This document shows, piece after piece, positions 1-7,063 of a DNA stretch of 27,201 bases. Where the stretch lies: the NCBI GenBank assembly GCA_007135355.1, contig SLJA01000074.1, positions 1 through 27,201 of the forward strand, written 5' to 3'. The position numbers and the translations under genes are program-made. Source of the DNA: Wenzhouxiangella sp. (GTDB lineage: Bacteria > Pseudomonadota > Gammaproteobacteria > Xanthomonadales > Wenzhouxiangellaceae). Position 1 is the stretch's first letter; each line of letters opens with the position of its first letter. Under the pieces are notes generated by a model. It ran no database searches and had not been told where the DNA came from. It worked only from the letters and a program-made list of their open reading frames with translations.

Positions 1-46
1 ACCGCGCAACAATCAAGCACTACAATCACCACCAGCACGATTTCCT

Positions 47-80
47 TATCCGCGTTCATCCGCGTTCATCTGCGGTAAAA
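47..80. repeat. Short tandem repeat (10-bp unit) downstream of the channel gene
   Basis: The 10-mer CGCGTTCATC occurs twice in tandem at 51-60 and 61-70, followed by a degenerate third unit (TGCGGTAAAA). No gene covers bases 1-93. From memory, words of the type 'ccgcgttcatctgcggt' recur as dispersed intergenic repeats in many environmental bacterial genomes; I cannot verify that here. It lies just past the stop codon of the ion-channel gene. I see no T-run terminator in it. Confidence 0.5.
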
Positions 81-93
81 GCCTTTCCGAAAC

Positions 94-885
94 TCACTGC
101 CGCGATTTCTCCAGGCGCTCCAGCCGATCATTGATCTGCCGCAGCTCGTTCAGCAGCGACTCGTGCTGCTCGACCTCTTCATCGTGATGGATGGACTGGG
201 TGGCCGTCACAATGATCGCGATGAACAGGTTGAGCACCATGAAGCTGGAGATCAGGATGAAGGGCACGAAATAGACCCAGATCAGCGGATAGACCTCCAT
301 CATCGGCCGGGCCACGCCGGTCGACCAGGACTCCAGGGTCATGATCTGGAACAGCGAGAACAGGCTCAAGCCCAGGTTGCCCCAGTACTCCGGGAATTCC
401 TCGCGGAACAGCATGGTCCCCATGACGGCGAAGATGTAGAACACCAGCACCAGCAGCAGTGCCGTCCAGCCGATGCCGGGCATGGCGCGCAGCAGGGCCT
501 CGATGATGGCGCGCAGCTTCGGGATCTGCGACAGCAGGCGCAGTACACGCAGGATGCGCAGCGCGCGCAGGATCTCGAACGGCCCTGCCGCCGGCACCAG
601 CGCGATCCCCACAATGAAGAAATCGAACAGGTTCCATCCCGAACGAAAAAAGCGCGGGCCAAAGGCGATCAGCTTGAGCGCGATCTCGACCACGAAAACG
701 GCGAGGATCGTCTTGTTGGCGACGATCAAAGCCGTGCCGGCCACGTCCATGATGGCCGGTGAGGTCTCCAGCCCCAGGATCACCGCGTTGATAACGATCA
801 AGACGATGATGAAGCGGGTGACGGCTGGGCCTTCGACCCACAGGCCAAGCTGACGGCGCCGGCCTGATTCCGCCAGTTCAGTCAC
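94..885 (-). CDS. Single-domain voltage-gated sodium channel (NaChBac/BacNav family ion transporter)
   Basis: This 263-residue inner-membrane protein has the layout of one voltage-gated cation-channel domain that works as a homotetramer. S1-S3 lie at about 24-40, 55-75 and 85-100. S4 carries four arginines spaced by three (R107, R110, R113, R116), the voltage-sensor pattern. S5 follows at about 140-158. The pore loop contains TLESWS at 183-188, the bacterial Nav selectivity-filter sequence with glutamate 185. S6 is at about 204-228 and includes N219. The tail (about 234-262) is acidic and heptad-like, as expected for the C-terminal coiled coil of the family. The start is GTG at 883-885, preceded by GGAG about 9 bases away. 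It lies 42 bp downstream of htpG on the same strand with no visible terminator between, so co-transcription is likely. Na+ rather than Ca2+ selectivity is inferred from the filter alone. Confidence 0.93.
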   Translation of the reverse strand: MTELAESGRRRQLGLWVEGPAVTRFIIVLIVINAVILGLETSPAIMDVAGTALIVANKTILAVFVVEIALKLIAFGPRFFRSGWNLFDFFIVGIALVPAAGPFEILRALRILRVLRLLSQIPKLRAIIEALLRAMPGIGWTALLLVLVFYIFAVMGTMLFREEFPEYWGNLGLSLFSLFQIMTLESWSTGVARPMMEVYPLIWVYFVPFILISSFMVLNLFIAIIVTATQSIHHDEEVEQHESLLNELRQINDRLERLEKSRQ

Positions 886-927
886 CTATATTGACTCCTG
901 CCGGAAACCGGCCAGCGTTGTTGGGCA

Positions 928-2856
928 TCAGGAAGCGGCCCGCTCCGGTCCGCTCTCGCTATTTTCGCTTGACTGAGCCGGCGCAGCACCCAAGCTATCG
1001 ACCAGCAGCGCATTGACTCGGCGCACATAGGCCGCCGGGTCGGCCAGTTCACCGCCTTCGGCCAGCAGGGCCTGATCCAGCAACAGGCTGGCCAGATCAT
1101 CAAAACGGTTGCCGTCCTCCAGCTGGTCCATCAATCCGAGCAAGGCGTGTTCCGGGTTGATTTCCAGGTTGGGCTTGATCTCTGGTACCTCTTGGCCGGC
1201 CTGGCGCATCATGCGCGCCATCAGCGGCGAGAGTTCGTGCTCGTCGGCCACGACGCAGGCGGGTGACTCGGTCAGGCGGGTGCCGGGCTGAACGTTGCCG
1301 ACGCGCTCGCCAAGAGCTTTCTTGATCCGTCCAGCGAGTTTTTTCGCGGACTCGGCAGGCTCGGCCTGCTCACCCAGCTCGAGCTTGCCGCGCGCCACGG
1401 ACTTGAGGCTCTTGCTCTTGTATTCACGCAAGTGGCCGACCAGCCACTCATCAATCCGGTCGGTCAGCAACAGCACTTCGACGCCGTGCTTGCGGAAGGC
1501 TTCCAGGTGCGGGCTGTTGCGCGCCACCTGCAGACTTTCGGCGGTCAGGTACCAGATGTGCTCCTGGTCTTCTTTCATGCGGCCGATGTAGTCGTCCAGG
1601 CTGACCTCTGTCGCCTTGTCGTTCTCGGTCGAGGCAAAACGCAGCAGACCGGCGATGCGCTCGCGCTGTTCGAAGCCCTCGATCACACCTTCTTTGAGAA
1701 TGGATCCGAAGTCCTCGAGGAACTTGGCCCAGGGCTCACCGCCCTGCTCGGCCAGCTTCTCGATCAGGTCCAGGCTGCGCTTGACTACGGTGGCGCGGAT
1801 TTTCTTGACCAGCGGCGAGTCCTGCAGAATTTCGCGCGAGATGTTCAGCGGCAGATCGGCCGAGTCGATCACCCCGCGCATGAAACGAAGGTAGCGCGGC
1901 AGCACTTGCTCGGCGGCGTCCATGATGAACACGCGCTGGATGTAGAGCTTGACCCCTTCGCGCTCATCGCGATTGATCAGCAGATCGAACGGCGCCGAGG
2001 ACGGCAGGAACAACAGCAGGCTGTAGCGCTGGCTGCCCTCGACATGGTGGTGCGCCCAGCTCAAGGGTGTATCGGGGTCGCCGGTCAGGCCGGTGTAGAA
2101 CTCCTGATATTCCTCCTCCTTGATCTCGGATTTCGGCCGCGTCCACAAGGCCTGGCTATCGTTGACCCGCTCGAACTTCGGCTCGGCCGGTTCGGCATCC
2201 TCCTCGGCCGGCTGGCGCAGGCGGATCGGGAAGGCGATGTGGTTGGAATAGTGATGAACAATGCGCTTGAGCTGCCAGGGCGAGAGCAGATCACGATGGT
2301 CTTCGCGCAGCCGCAAGGTGACGGTGGTGCCCTGCTCGGCACGGTCAATCGACTCGATCTGGTACTCGCCCTCGCCCTTCGAAGACCAGCGCACACCCTG
2401 GTCAGCGGATTCGTTGGCTCGCCGGGTCTCGACCGTGACTTCTTCGGCGACGATGAAAGCGGCATAAAAGCCGACGCCGAACTGGCCGATCAAGCGCGCA
2501 TCCTGGCGTTGATCTCCCGACAGGCTTTCGAGGAAGCGGCGAGTGCCCGAGCGCGCGATGGTGCCCAGATTTTCAATCACTTCCGAGCGGTTCATACCGA
2601 TGCCACGATCGCGCACCGTCAGGATCCCGGCTTCAGCATCGAAATCGATATCAATGGCCAGGTCCTGATCCAGACCTTTCAGGCTGTCATCGGTCAGCGC
2701 CTCGAAACGCAGCTTGTCGCTGGCATCGGAGGCATTGGAAATCAGCTCGCGCAGAAAAATCTCGCGGTTGGAGTACAGCGCGTTGATCATCAGCTTGAGC
2801 AGCTGATGGACTTCAGTATCGAAAGCTCTGGTTTCAATCCGAGGTGTCTGCGTCAC
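928..2856 (-). CDS. htpG: Molecular chaperone HtpG (bacterial Hsp90)
   Basis: This is a cytosolic ATP-dependent chaperone that acts as a dimer on late folding intermediates, usually with DnaK. The protein is 642 residues, slightly longer than the E. coli protein (about 624). The N-terminal GHKL ATPase motifs are intact: ELISNASDA at 37-45 (metal/ATP-binding Glu and Asn), DRGIGM at 83-88 and GQFGVGF at 124-130 (lid glycines). The middle and C-terminal dimerisation regions follow. The start is GTG at 2854-2856, with AGGA about 10 bases upstream; an ATG five bases further upstream is out of frame and meets a stop at once. A sigma-32-like promoter lies 44-72 bases upstream (listed separately). 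It is divergent from the M23 peptidase gene and probably co-transcribed with the sodium channel behind it. Confidence 0.98.
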   Translation of the reverse strand: MTQTPRIETRAFDTEVHQLLKLMINALYSNREIFLRELISNASDASDKLRFEALTDDSLKGLDQDLAIDIDFDAEAGILTVRDRGIGMNRSEVIENLGTIARSGTRRFLESLSGDQRQDARLIGQFGVGFYAAFIVAEEVTVETRRANESADQGVRWSSKGEGEYQIESIDRAEQGTTVTLRLREDHRDLLSPWQLKRIVHHYSNHIAFPIRLRQPAEEDAEPAEPKFERVNDSQALWTRPKSEIKEEEYQEFYTGLTGDPDTPLSWAHHHVEGSQRYSLLLFLPSSAPFDLLINRDEREGVKLYIQRVFIMDAAEQVLPRYLRFMRGVIDSADLPLNISREILQDSPLVKKIRATVVKRSLDLIEKLAEQGGEPWAKFLEDFGSILKEGVIEGFEQRERIAGLLRFASTENDKATEVSLDDYIGRMKEDQEHIWYLTAESLQVARNSPHLEAFRKHGVEVLLLTDRIDEWLVGHLREYKSKSLKSVARGKLELGEQAEPAESAKKLAGRIKKALGERVGNVQPGTRLTESPACVVADEHELSPLMARMMRQAGQEVPEIKPNLEINPEHALLGLMDQLEDGNRFDDLASLLLDQALLAEGGELADPAAYVRRVNALLVDSLGAAPAQSSENSESGPERAAS

Positions 2857-2899
2857 GGCATTTTATCCTGTAGCAAAAAGAACATCACAACGCTGCAGG

Positions 2900-2928
2900 A
2901 TGTGGGCGTGCACACGCGCAAATTCAAG
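2900..2928 (-). promoter_or_regulatory. Heat-shock (sigma-32-type) promoter of htpG
   Basis: On the minus strand CTTGAAT (2922-2928) is followed after 16 bases by CCACAT (2900-2905), embedded in GCCCACATCC. The RpoH consensus is CTTGAA - 13 to 17 - CCCCATNT, so the -35 is nearly perfect and the -10 has one clear deviation. Transcription would begin about 37 bases before the htpG GTG. A heat-shock promoter is expected for htpG, which supports the call. Confidence 0.6.
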
Positions 2929-2960
2929 AGTGGCGCCGACGCAACATCGAGTGGCAAAAT

Positions 2961-2989
2961 TTGCATACTCATCCGGTTCCAGCCATAAT
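2961..2989 (+). promoter_or_regulatory. Sigma-70-type promoter of the M23 peptidase-bactofilin pair
   Basis: TTGCAT (2961-2966), 17-base spacer, CATAAT (2984-2989). Four of six and five of six consensus bases match, at ideal spacing. The predicted transcript starts near 2997, about 62 bases before the ATG at 3060. This argues against the longer reading frame that could begin at a TTG at 2961, because that codon sits in the -35 box. Confidence 0.5.
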
Positions 2990-3059
2990 CAGGCGCCCTG
3001 CGCTAGCGGCAGGCAGGCTGAAATCCCCAAATGGATCGCGCCCAACAGGTCTTTTACTG

Positions 3060-4013
3060 ATGCGTCAGCGTTACCGGATCACGGTCACCGATTATCGCGG
3101 GGCCCGCCACTACACCCTGAACCAGATCATGCGGCACGCCATGCTGGGCACCGCCGGCGTCATTGCCCTGGCACTGCTGGGCGGCTCGGTCCTGATCCAT
3201 GCCCTAAACAACAGAGTCGCCAATCTCAATGCCGAACTGGCCATTCTTGAGGCGCAGCGGGCCACGGTGCTGGCAGAAAGAACAGCGCTGCAGGGCGAGC
3301 GCCGCAAGCTGCAGACCGAGATGGAGGAAAAATCCCTGGCTCTGCTCGCCCTGGGTGATGAACTGGAGCACATTGAGCTGCTGATCGGACTGCGCCCGGA
3401 AACCGATCGTCCGCTTGCCCAGCGAGTCAATACCGCCACCCAAACCGCCTTCGAAAAGCGCTTGATGCTGCGCTCCATTCCATCGGGCTGGCCTGTCTAT
3501 TCGGAACAAGTGACCAGCGCCTTCGGCATGCGCCGCCATCCGATCACCGAACGCATGGCCATGCATGGCGGCGTCGATCTTCGCGCCGCCATGGGGACAC
3601 CGGTTCATGCCACCGCCGACGGCGTGGTCGAGTGGGCGGCCAAACAGCGCAACAGCGGCATGGGCAAGGTCGTACGGCTGGTGCATAATTTTGGGTTTAC
3701 CAGCCTGTACGGGCACCTTGATCGCATCGAAGTGCGTCCGGGACAGTTTGTGCAGCGGGGCGACCTGTTGGGCTACTCAGGCAATACCGGTGCCAGCACA
3801 GCGCCGCACTTGCACTACGAAGTGCGCCACCTGAATCGTCGACTGGATCCCAAACCGTTTTTGCGCTGGTCCATGGACGAGTACGACATCCTGTTTGCCA
3901 ACGAGGAGCATGTTGAATGGGAATCCTTGGTCGAAGTCATTCGAAGAACGGCAAGAACACCGGAACGACCGTCATCGCTGCAGGGACAAACCTGGTCGGC
4001 GAGCTTGCCCTAG
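3060..4013 (+). CDS. Membrane-anchored M23-family murein metallopeptidase
   Basis: This is a 317-residue predicted cell-wall endopeptidase (LytM/M23 domain). A short cytoplasmic N-terminus rich in Arg is followed by one membrane segment (about 28-48) and a coiled-coil stretch (about 50-105), which places the catalytic domain in the periplasm. The zinc-site motifs are complete: H169-x3-D173 and H250-L-H252, plus H219 in the LYGHL motif, so it should be an active peptidase rather than a degenerate LytM factor. The reading frame is open upstream to a TTG at 2961, but the promoter lies there and the ATG at 3060 follows CAGGT at a suitable distance. The last 97 bases overlap the bactofilin gene. 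M23 peptidases paired with bactofilins shape the cell wall in several bacteria; that role here is inferred from the pairing. Confidence 0.92.
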   Translation: MRQRYRITVTDYRGARHYTLNQIMRHAMLGTAGVIALALLGGSVLIHALNNRVANLNAELAILEAQRATVLAERTALQGERRKLQTEMEEKSLALLALGDELEHIELLIGLRPETDRPLAQRVNTATQTAFEKRLMLRSIPSGWPVYSEQVTSAFGMRRHPITERMAMHGGVDLRAAMGTPVHATADGVVEWAAKQRNSGMGKVVRLVHNFGFTSLYGHLDRIEVRPGQFVQRGDLLGYSGNTGASTAPHLHYEVRHLNRRLDPKPFLRWSMDEYDILFANEEHVEWESLVEVIRRTARTPERPSSLQGQTWSASLP

Positions 4014-4390
4014 AAGACAATTTGCACATCGATGGCAAGCTGGAAGGCGCTATCGACTCGCAGTCTGAAGTGATCATCGGCCAGGCCGGCATGGTCGATG
4101 GCCAAATCAAGGCACGCCGGGTCCTGGTCAGCGGCACCTTCGTCGGCAAGATAGACGCGGAACGACTGGAAATCGTTTCATCCGGAAAGGTGACCGGGGA
4201 AGTCAGCGTCGCGCAGCTCGTGGTTGAATCCGGCGCCCACTTCAACGGTACCAGCCACATTCGCGGCGATGAGCCGCCTCGGCAGCTGACTCACGAACAG
4301 CCGCAAGCGCAAACCGCCGAGACCGCGGCCGAACCGATCGACCCAGCACCCGAAGATCAGGCCCCGGAAGCCAAGTCCGGGAAATCCTGA
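3917..4390 (+). CDS. Bactofilin (polymer-forming cytoskeletal protein)
   Basis: This 157-residue protein has a central bactofilin (DUF583) domain at about 18-115, with the typical repeating beta-helix pattern of hydrophobic and glycine positions (TTVIAAGTNLVGEL near 17-30, then rungs of about 17 residues). The domain is flanked by a short basic N-terminus and a disordered C-terminal tail rich in Glu, Pro and Ala. Bactofilins polymerise without nucleotide and scaffold cell-wall enzymes at the inner membrane. The start ATG at 3917 has a strong GAGGAG eight bases upstream, inside the M23 gene, and the basic N-terminus resembles that of relatives, so the 97-bp overlap looks real. The overlap suggests translational coupling with the peptidase that it probably positions. 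Confidence 0.93.
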   Translation: MGILGRSHSKNGKNTGTTVIAAGTNLVGELALEDNLHIDGKLEGAIDSQSEVIIGQAGMVDGQIKARRVLVSGTFVGKIDAERLEIVSSGKVTGEVSVAQLVVESGAHFNGTSHIRGDEPPRQLTHEQPQAQTAETAAEPIDPAPEDQAPEAKSGKS

Positions 4391-4474
4391 CTCGCTGGTG
4401 CAACGGGCGGCTCATTCCTCCTGGTCGCAGCGGTCGCGATGGCCTCCTGCCAGACGTCAAGCACTTGAGCGAGC

Positions 4475-4915
4475 TCAGCGCCGCCGAATATAGACAGTCC
4501 GCCGAATCGAGGCGACACGCTGACCGCCCTGGTCGAACACCTCGACCGGATGGCTGACCAGAAAACGCTGGCCGGCGGCAGTCTGCGCGCGGGCCCGCTC
4601 GAGATCGCTCTCCTCCAGACGGAATTCCGCCCACACCCGACCTCGCCCCGGGCGCAAAAAATCGATCTCGGCCGCCTTGTCCCAGACCACGTAGTCAGGA
4701 CCCAGGTTCTTGATATACATCAACATATAAAACGGATCGGCCATTGCAAACAGCGAGCCGCCAAAATGCACGTTGACGTAGTTGCGATTGGTCAGGCCCA
4801 TGCGCAGTTCGACGCGAGCAAAACGAAAATCTTCGGCAATCTGACGCACGCGGATACCGGCACACCGGTACGGCGGCCAGACATTCATCAGAAGTTTCAG
4901 GTAACGCGCCTTCAT
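4475..4915 (-). CDS. DUF4442 (hotdog-fold, thioesterase-like) protein
   Basis: This 146-residue cytosolic protein resembles the DUF4442 family, a branch of the hotdog-fold acyl-CoA thioesterase superfamily. The segment NYVNVHFGGSLFAMADP (about 44-60) matches the central hotdog helix with its preceding Asn/His/Gly residues; beta strands rich in Val, Glu and Arg follow, and the tail is basic (RRTVYIRRR). Substrate and reaction are unknown. The ATG at 4913-4915 has only a weak ribosome site. It is convergent with bactofilin (84-bp gap with no clear terminator) and lies downstream of the rplS terminator on the same strand, so it is probably a separate transcript. Confidence 0.8.
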   Translation of the reverse strand: MKARYLKLLMNVWPPYRCAGIRVRQIAEDFRFARVELRMGLTNRNYVNVHFGGSLFAMADPFYMLMYIKNLGPDYVVWDKAAEIDFLRPGRGRVWAEFRLEESDLERARAQTAAGQRFLVSHPVEVFDQGGQRVASIRRTVYIRRR

Positions 4916-4946
4916 CTCGGGTACCGGGCAGAATGACTGGGCAGCA

Positions 4947-4986
4947 CCAAAAGATCAGGGGTCGGCCCTGTTGGGACCGACCCCTG
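4947..4986 (-). terminator. Rho-independent terminator of the rpsP-rimM-trmD-rplS operon
   Basis: A perfect 10-bp inverted repeat CAGGGGTCGG (4956-4965) / CCGACCCCTG (4977-4986) can extend by CCC/GGG towards a short TGTT loop, with one bulged base. On the minus strand the stem is followed by ATCTTTTGG, a short U-run. It begins 23 bases after the rplS stop codon, where a terminator would be expected. Confidence 0.7.
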
Positions 4987-5008
4987 TAATCGGAACGATA
5001 CTGGGCAG

Positions 5009-5368
5009 TCAGGCGCTACGTCGAGTCAACTTCTCGCGAATGCGGGCCGCCTTGCCCTCGAGATTGCGCAAGTAGAACAGTTTGGCGCGGCGAACCCGAC
5101 CTTTGCGCTTGACCTTGATCGACTCGATCAGCGGGCTGTAGGTCTGGAACACGCGCTCAACACCCGTGCCATGCGAGATCTTGCGCACGGTAAAGGCAGA
5201 ATTCAGACCGCGATTGCGGCGGGCGATCACAACGCCCTCGAACGCCTGCAAACGCTGGCGGTCACCCTCACGCACCCAGATATTGACGACGACCGTGTCG
5301 CCGGGCGCAAAATCCGGAATTTCGCGCTGGGTTTGTTCCTGGTTGATTTCGTCGATGATGGTGCTCAT
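5009..5368 (-). CDS. rplS: Large ribosomal subunit protein bL19
   Basis: This 119-residue protein of the 50S subunit sits at the 30S-50S interface near the A site. The length and sequence are typical of L19 throughout: an acidic N-terminus, the core PGDTVVVNIWVREGDRQRLQ (about 22-41), EGVVIARRNRGLNSAFTVRK, and the basic C-terminus KVKRKGRVRRAKLFYLRN. The ATG at 5366-5368 follows AGGA eight bases away. It is the last gene of the operon, about 50 bases after trmD, and a terminator follows. Confidence 0.98.
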   Translation of the reverse strand: MSTIIDEINQEQTQREIPDFAPGDTVVVNIWVREGDRQRLQAFEGVVIARRNRGLNSAFTVRKISHGTGVERVFQTYSPLIESIKVKRKGRVRRAKLFYLRNLEGKAARIREKLTRRSA

Positions 5369-5416
5369 GTCGATGTCCTGATCAATTAAGGCCCGAACGC
5401 TGGGCAGGCAAGCCCA

Positions 5417-6184
5417 TTATTGTAACCCGCTTTCCACGTCAATTGCACCATCTGATGCCGCAAATTCTCGCAACGCTCGTCGTTCATCCTCGCTGACCGC
5501 CCGCATTTGCAGCAAATCCGCGCGGCGCTGTGCTGTGCGCTGAACGGACTGGGCCAAACGCCAACGCCGGATGCGCTCATGGTCGCCGCTCAACAAAACC
5601 TCTGGAACACCGAGCCCTCGCCACTGCTCGGGCCGCGTGTAGTGCGGGCAATCCAGACGATCGGCGGCGAAGGAGTCTTCGGCGGCGGAATCCTGGTGAC
5701 CCAGCACACCCGGCTGCAGACGAATGACAGCATCCATCAGTACCGCGGCGGCGGGCTCGCCGCCGGAAAGCACATAATCACCGATGGACCATTCCTCATC
5801 GATGAACTGGTTCATGACGCGCTCGTCAATCCCTTCATAGCGGCCGCAGACCAGAATCAGGCGTGCCCGGCCGGCCAGTTCGCGCACCCCGGGCTGGTCC
5901 AGTACACGCCCCTGCGGACTGAGACAGGCGACGGGAGCCGCTTCATCATCGGCCAGCAAGGCTTCAATGCAGCGTGCCAGTGGTTCCGGGCGCATCACCA
6001 TGCCCGGCCCGCCGCCGTAGGGCCGATCGTCGACGCTGCGGTGCACATCGCTGGTGAAGTCGCGTGGATTCCAGCATTTCAGGGTAATTCGACCGTCAGC
6101 CAGAGCGCGTCCGGTCACGCCCAATGACTCCAGGCCACGAATCCACTCCGGAAACAGGGTGACAACATCGATGCGACGCAACAC
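5417..6184 (-). CDS. trmD: tRNA (guanine37-N1)-methyltransferase TrmD
   Basis: TrmD uses S-adenosylmethionine to methylate G37 next to the anticodon and so prevents +1 frameshifts. The SPOUT trefoil-knot motifs are present: YGGGPGMVM, CGRYEGIDERV, SIGDYVLSGGE, and the C-terminal PEVLLSGDHERIRRWR. With the GTG at 6182-6184 as start the protein is 255 residues, the usual length, and GAGGT lies five bases upstream. A TTG at 6181 (spacing eight) and a TTG at 6196 (overlapping the rimM stop as TTGA) are alternatives; the family normally begins just before the RIDVVTLFPE segment, which favours the downstream starts. It follows rimM closely. Confidence 0.97.
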   Translation of the reverse strand: MLRRIDVVTLFPEWIRGLESLGVTGRALADGRITLKCWNPRDFTSDVHRSVDDRPYGGGPGMVMRPEPLARCIEALLADDEAAPVACLSPQGRVLDQPGVRELAGRARLILVCGRYEGIDERVMNQFIDEEWSIGDYVLSGGEPAAAVLMDAVIRLQPGVLGHQDSAAEDSFAADRLDCPHYTRPEQWRGLGVPEVLLSGDHERIRRWRLAQSVQRTAQRRADLLQMRAVSEDERRALREFAASDGAIDVESGLQ

Positions 6185-6192
6185 GGACGACC

Positions 6193-6714
6193 TCAATCCA
6201 CCCAGTCTTCCGGCCAGTCGACCACGACCTGTCCGGCTTCAAGATCGACCGAACGCACCACGTCAGGCTGAACAAAAGGAATCAGGATCTTGCCGCGCTG
6301 CGCATGGGCAATCTCCATCACATCATGCGCCCCGGTTGGCAGGATACGCTCAATCGAGCCCCATGCGTAGCGCTCAAGGTTGACCACGTCCAACCCGATC
6401 AGATCATGCCAGTAATAGCTGCCCGGTTCCGGATCCGGCAACAGGCTGCGCGACACGCGAATCAATTGCTCGCTCAAAGCGGCCGCGGCTTCGGGGCTAT
6501 CGACCGTATGCAGTTGGGCCACCAGTCGTTGGCCCGACCGGCGCCATTCAAGAACTTCTGTGGCTTGCTGCTGCTCTCCGAGCAGCCAGGGCCGGTATTC
6601 GAACAAGGCCGTGGGCGGATCAGTCCAGGAATAGACTCGAACCCAGCCCTGCACACCCCAGGGACCGAGAATGCGGCCAACAACGACCGTATCCCCGGAG
6701 GCCCGGGTGGCCAT
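6193..6714 (-). CDS. rimM: Ribosome maturation factor RimM
   Basis: This 173-residue protein binds uS19 and assists maturation of the 30S head. The N-terminal RimM domain shows VVGRILGPWGVQGWVRVYSWTD near residue 10, and the C-terminal PRC barrel begins near GSYYWHDLIGLDVVN. An in-frame extension upstream runs into rpsP and has no family similarity. The ATG at 6712-6714 overlaps the rpsP stop as TGATG, so translation is probably coupled to rpsP; no independent ribosome site is evident. Confidence 0.97.
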   Translation of the reverse strand: MATRASGDTVVVGRILGPWGVQGWVRVYSWTDPPTALFEYRPWLLGEQQQATEVLEWRRSGQRLVAQLHTVDSPEAAAALSEQLIRVSRSLLPDPEPGSYYWHDLIGLDVVNLERYAWGSIERILPTGAHDVMEIAHAQRGKILIPFVQPDVVRSVDLEAGQVVVDWPEDWVD

Positions 6715-6974
6715 CAGGCCGCCGGCTGCTGGGCCTTGCGCGCTTCCTTGACCAGGTGGTTGACACGCTCGGTCATCTGGGCGCCCTGTCCAACCCAATG
6801 ATCAACACGATCGGTGTCCAGGCGCAGACGCTCTTCCTGGCCGCGCGCGACCGGGTTGAAGAACCCAAGCCGCTCAATGTTTCGGCCATCACGGCCACTG
6901 CGGCTGTCGGTCACCACGATGTGGTAGTACGGCTGCTTCTTGGCCCCACCACGGCTCAAACGAATCTTGACCAT
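6714..6974 (-). CDS. rpsP: Small ribosomal subunit protein bS16
   Basis: This 86-residue 30S protein is needed for assembly of the body of the subunit. It begins MVKIRLSRGGAKKQPYYHIV, the highly conserved S16 N-terminus, followed by DSRSGRDGRNIERLGFFNP. The ATG at 6972-6974 has AGGAG six bases upstream; an in-frame TTG one codon earlier is less likely. It is the first gene of the rpsP-rimM-trmD-rplS operon, with a good promoter 47-75 bases upstream, and its stop overlaps the rimM start. Confidence 0.98.
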   Translation of the reverse strand: MVKIRLSRGGAKKQPYYHIVVTDSRSGRDGRNIERLGFFNPVARGQEERLRLDTDRVDHWVGQGAQMTERVNHLVKEARKAQQPAA

Positions 6975-7020
6975 CAATCACTCCTAACAAAACGAAACCG
7001 GCCACTTTGGCGAACTCACC

Positions 7021-7049
7021 ATTGTATCGCTTCCAGGCCAATAAGTGAA
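7021..7049 (-). promoter_or_regulatory. Sigma-70-type promoter of the rpsP operon
   Basis: On the minus strand TTCACT (7044-7049), 17-base spacer, TACAAT (7021-7026). Four and five of six consensus bases match at optimal spacing. The start point would be near 7014, about 40 bases before the rpsP ATG and just after the ffh stop at 7064, so rpsP has its own promoter although ffh precedes it on the same strand. Confidence 0.55.
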
Positions 7050-7063
7050 GTGCAACTCGCGCC

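Noticed and set aside
1432..2988. Open frame of 518 codons on the plus strand opposite htpG
   Set aside because: It mirrors the htpG codon pattern, has no recognisable domain and no ribosome site, and htpG is certain on the other strand. GC-rich genes often leave such antisense frames open.
2961..3059. N-terminal extension of the M23 peptidase from a TTG
   Set aside because: The TTG forms the -35 box of a good promoter, there is no ribosome site, and the ATG at 3060 begins the usual family N-terminus.
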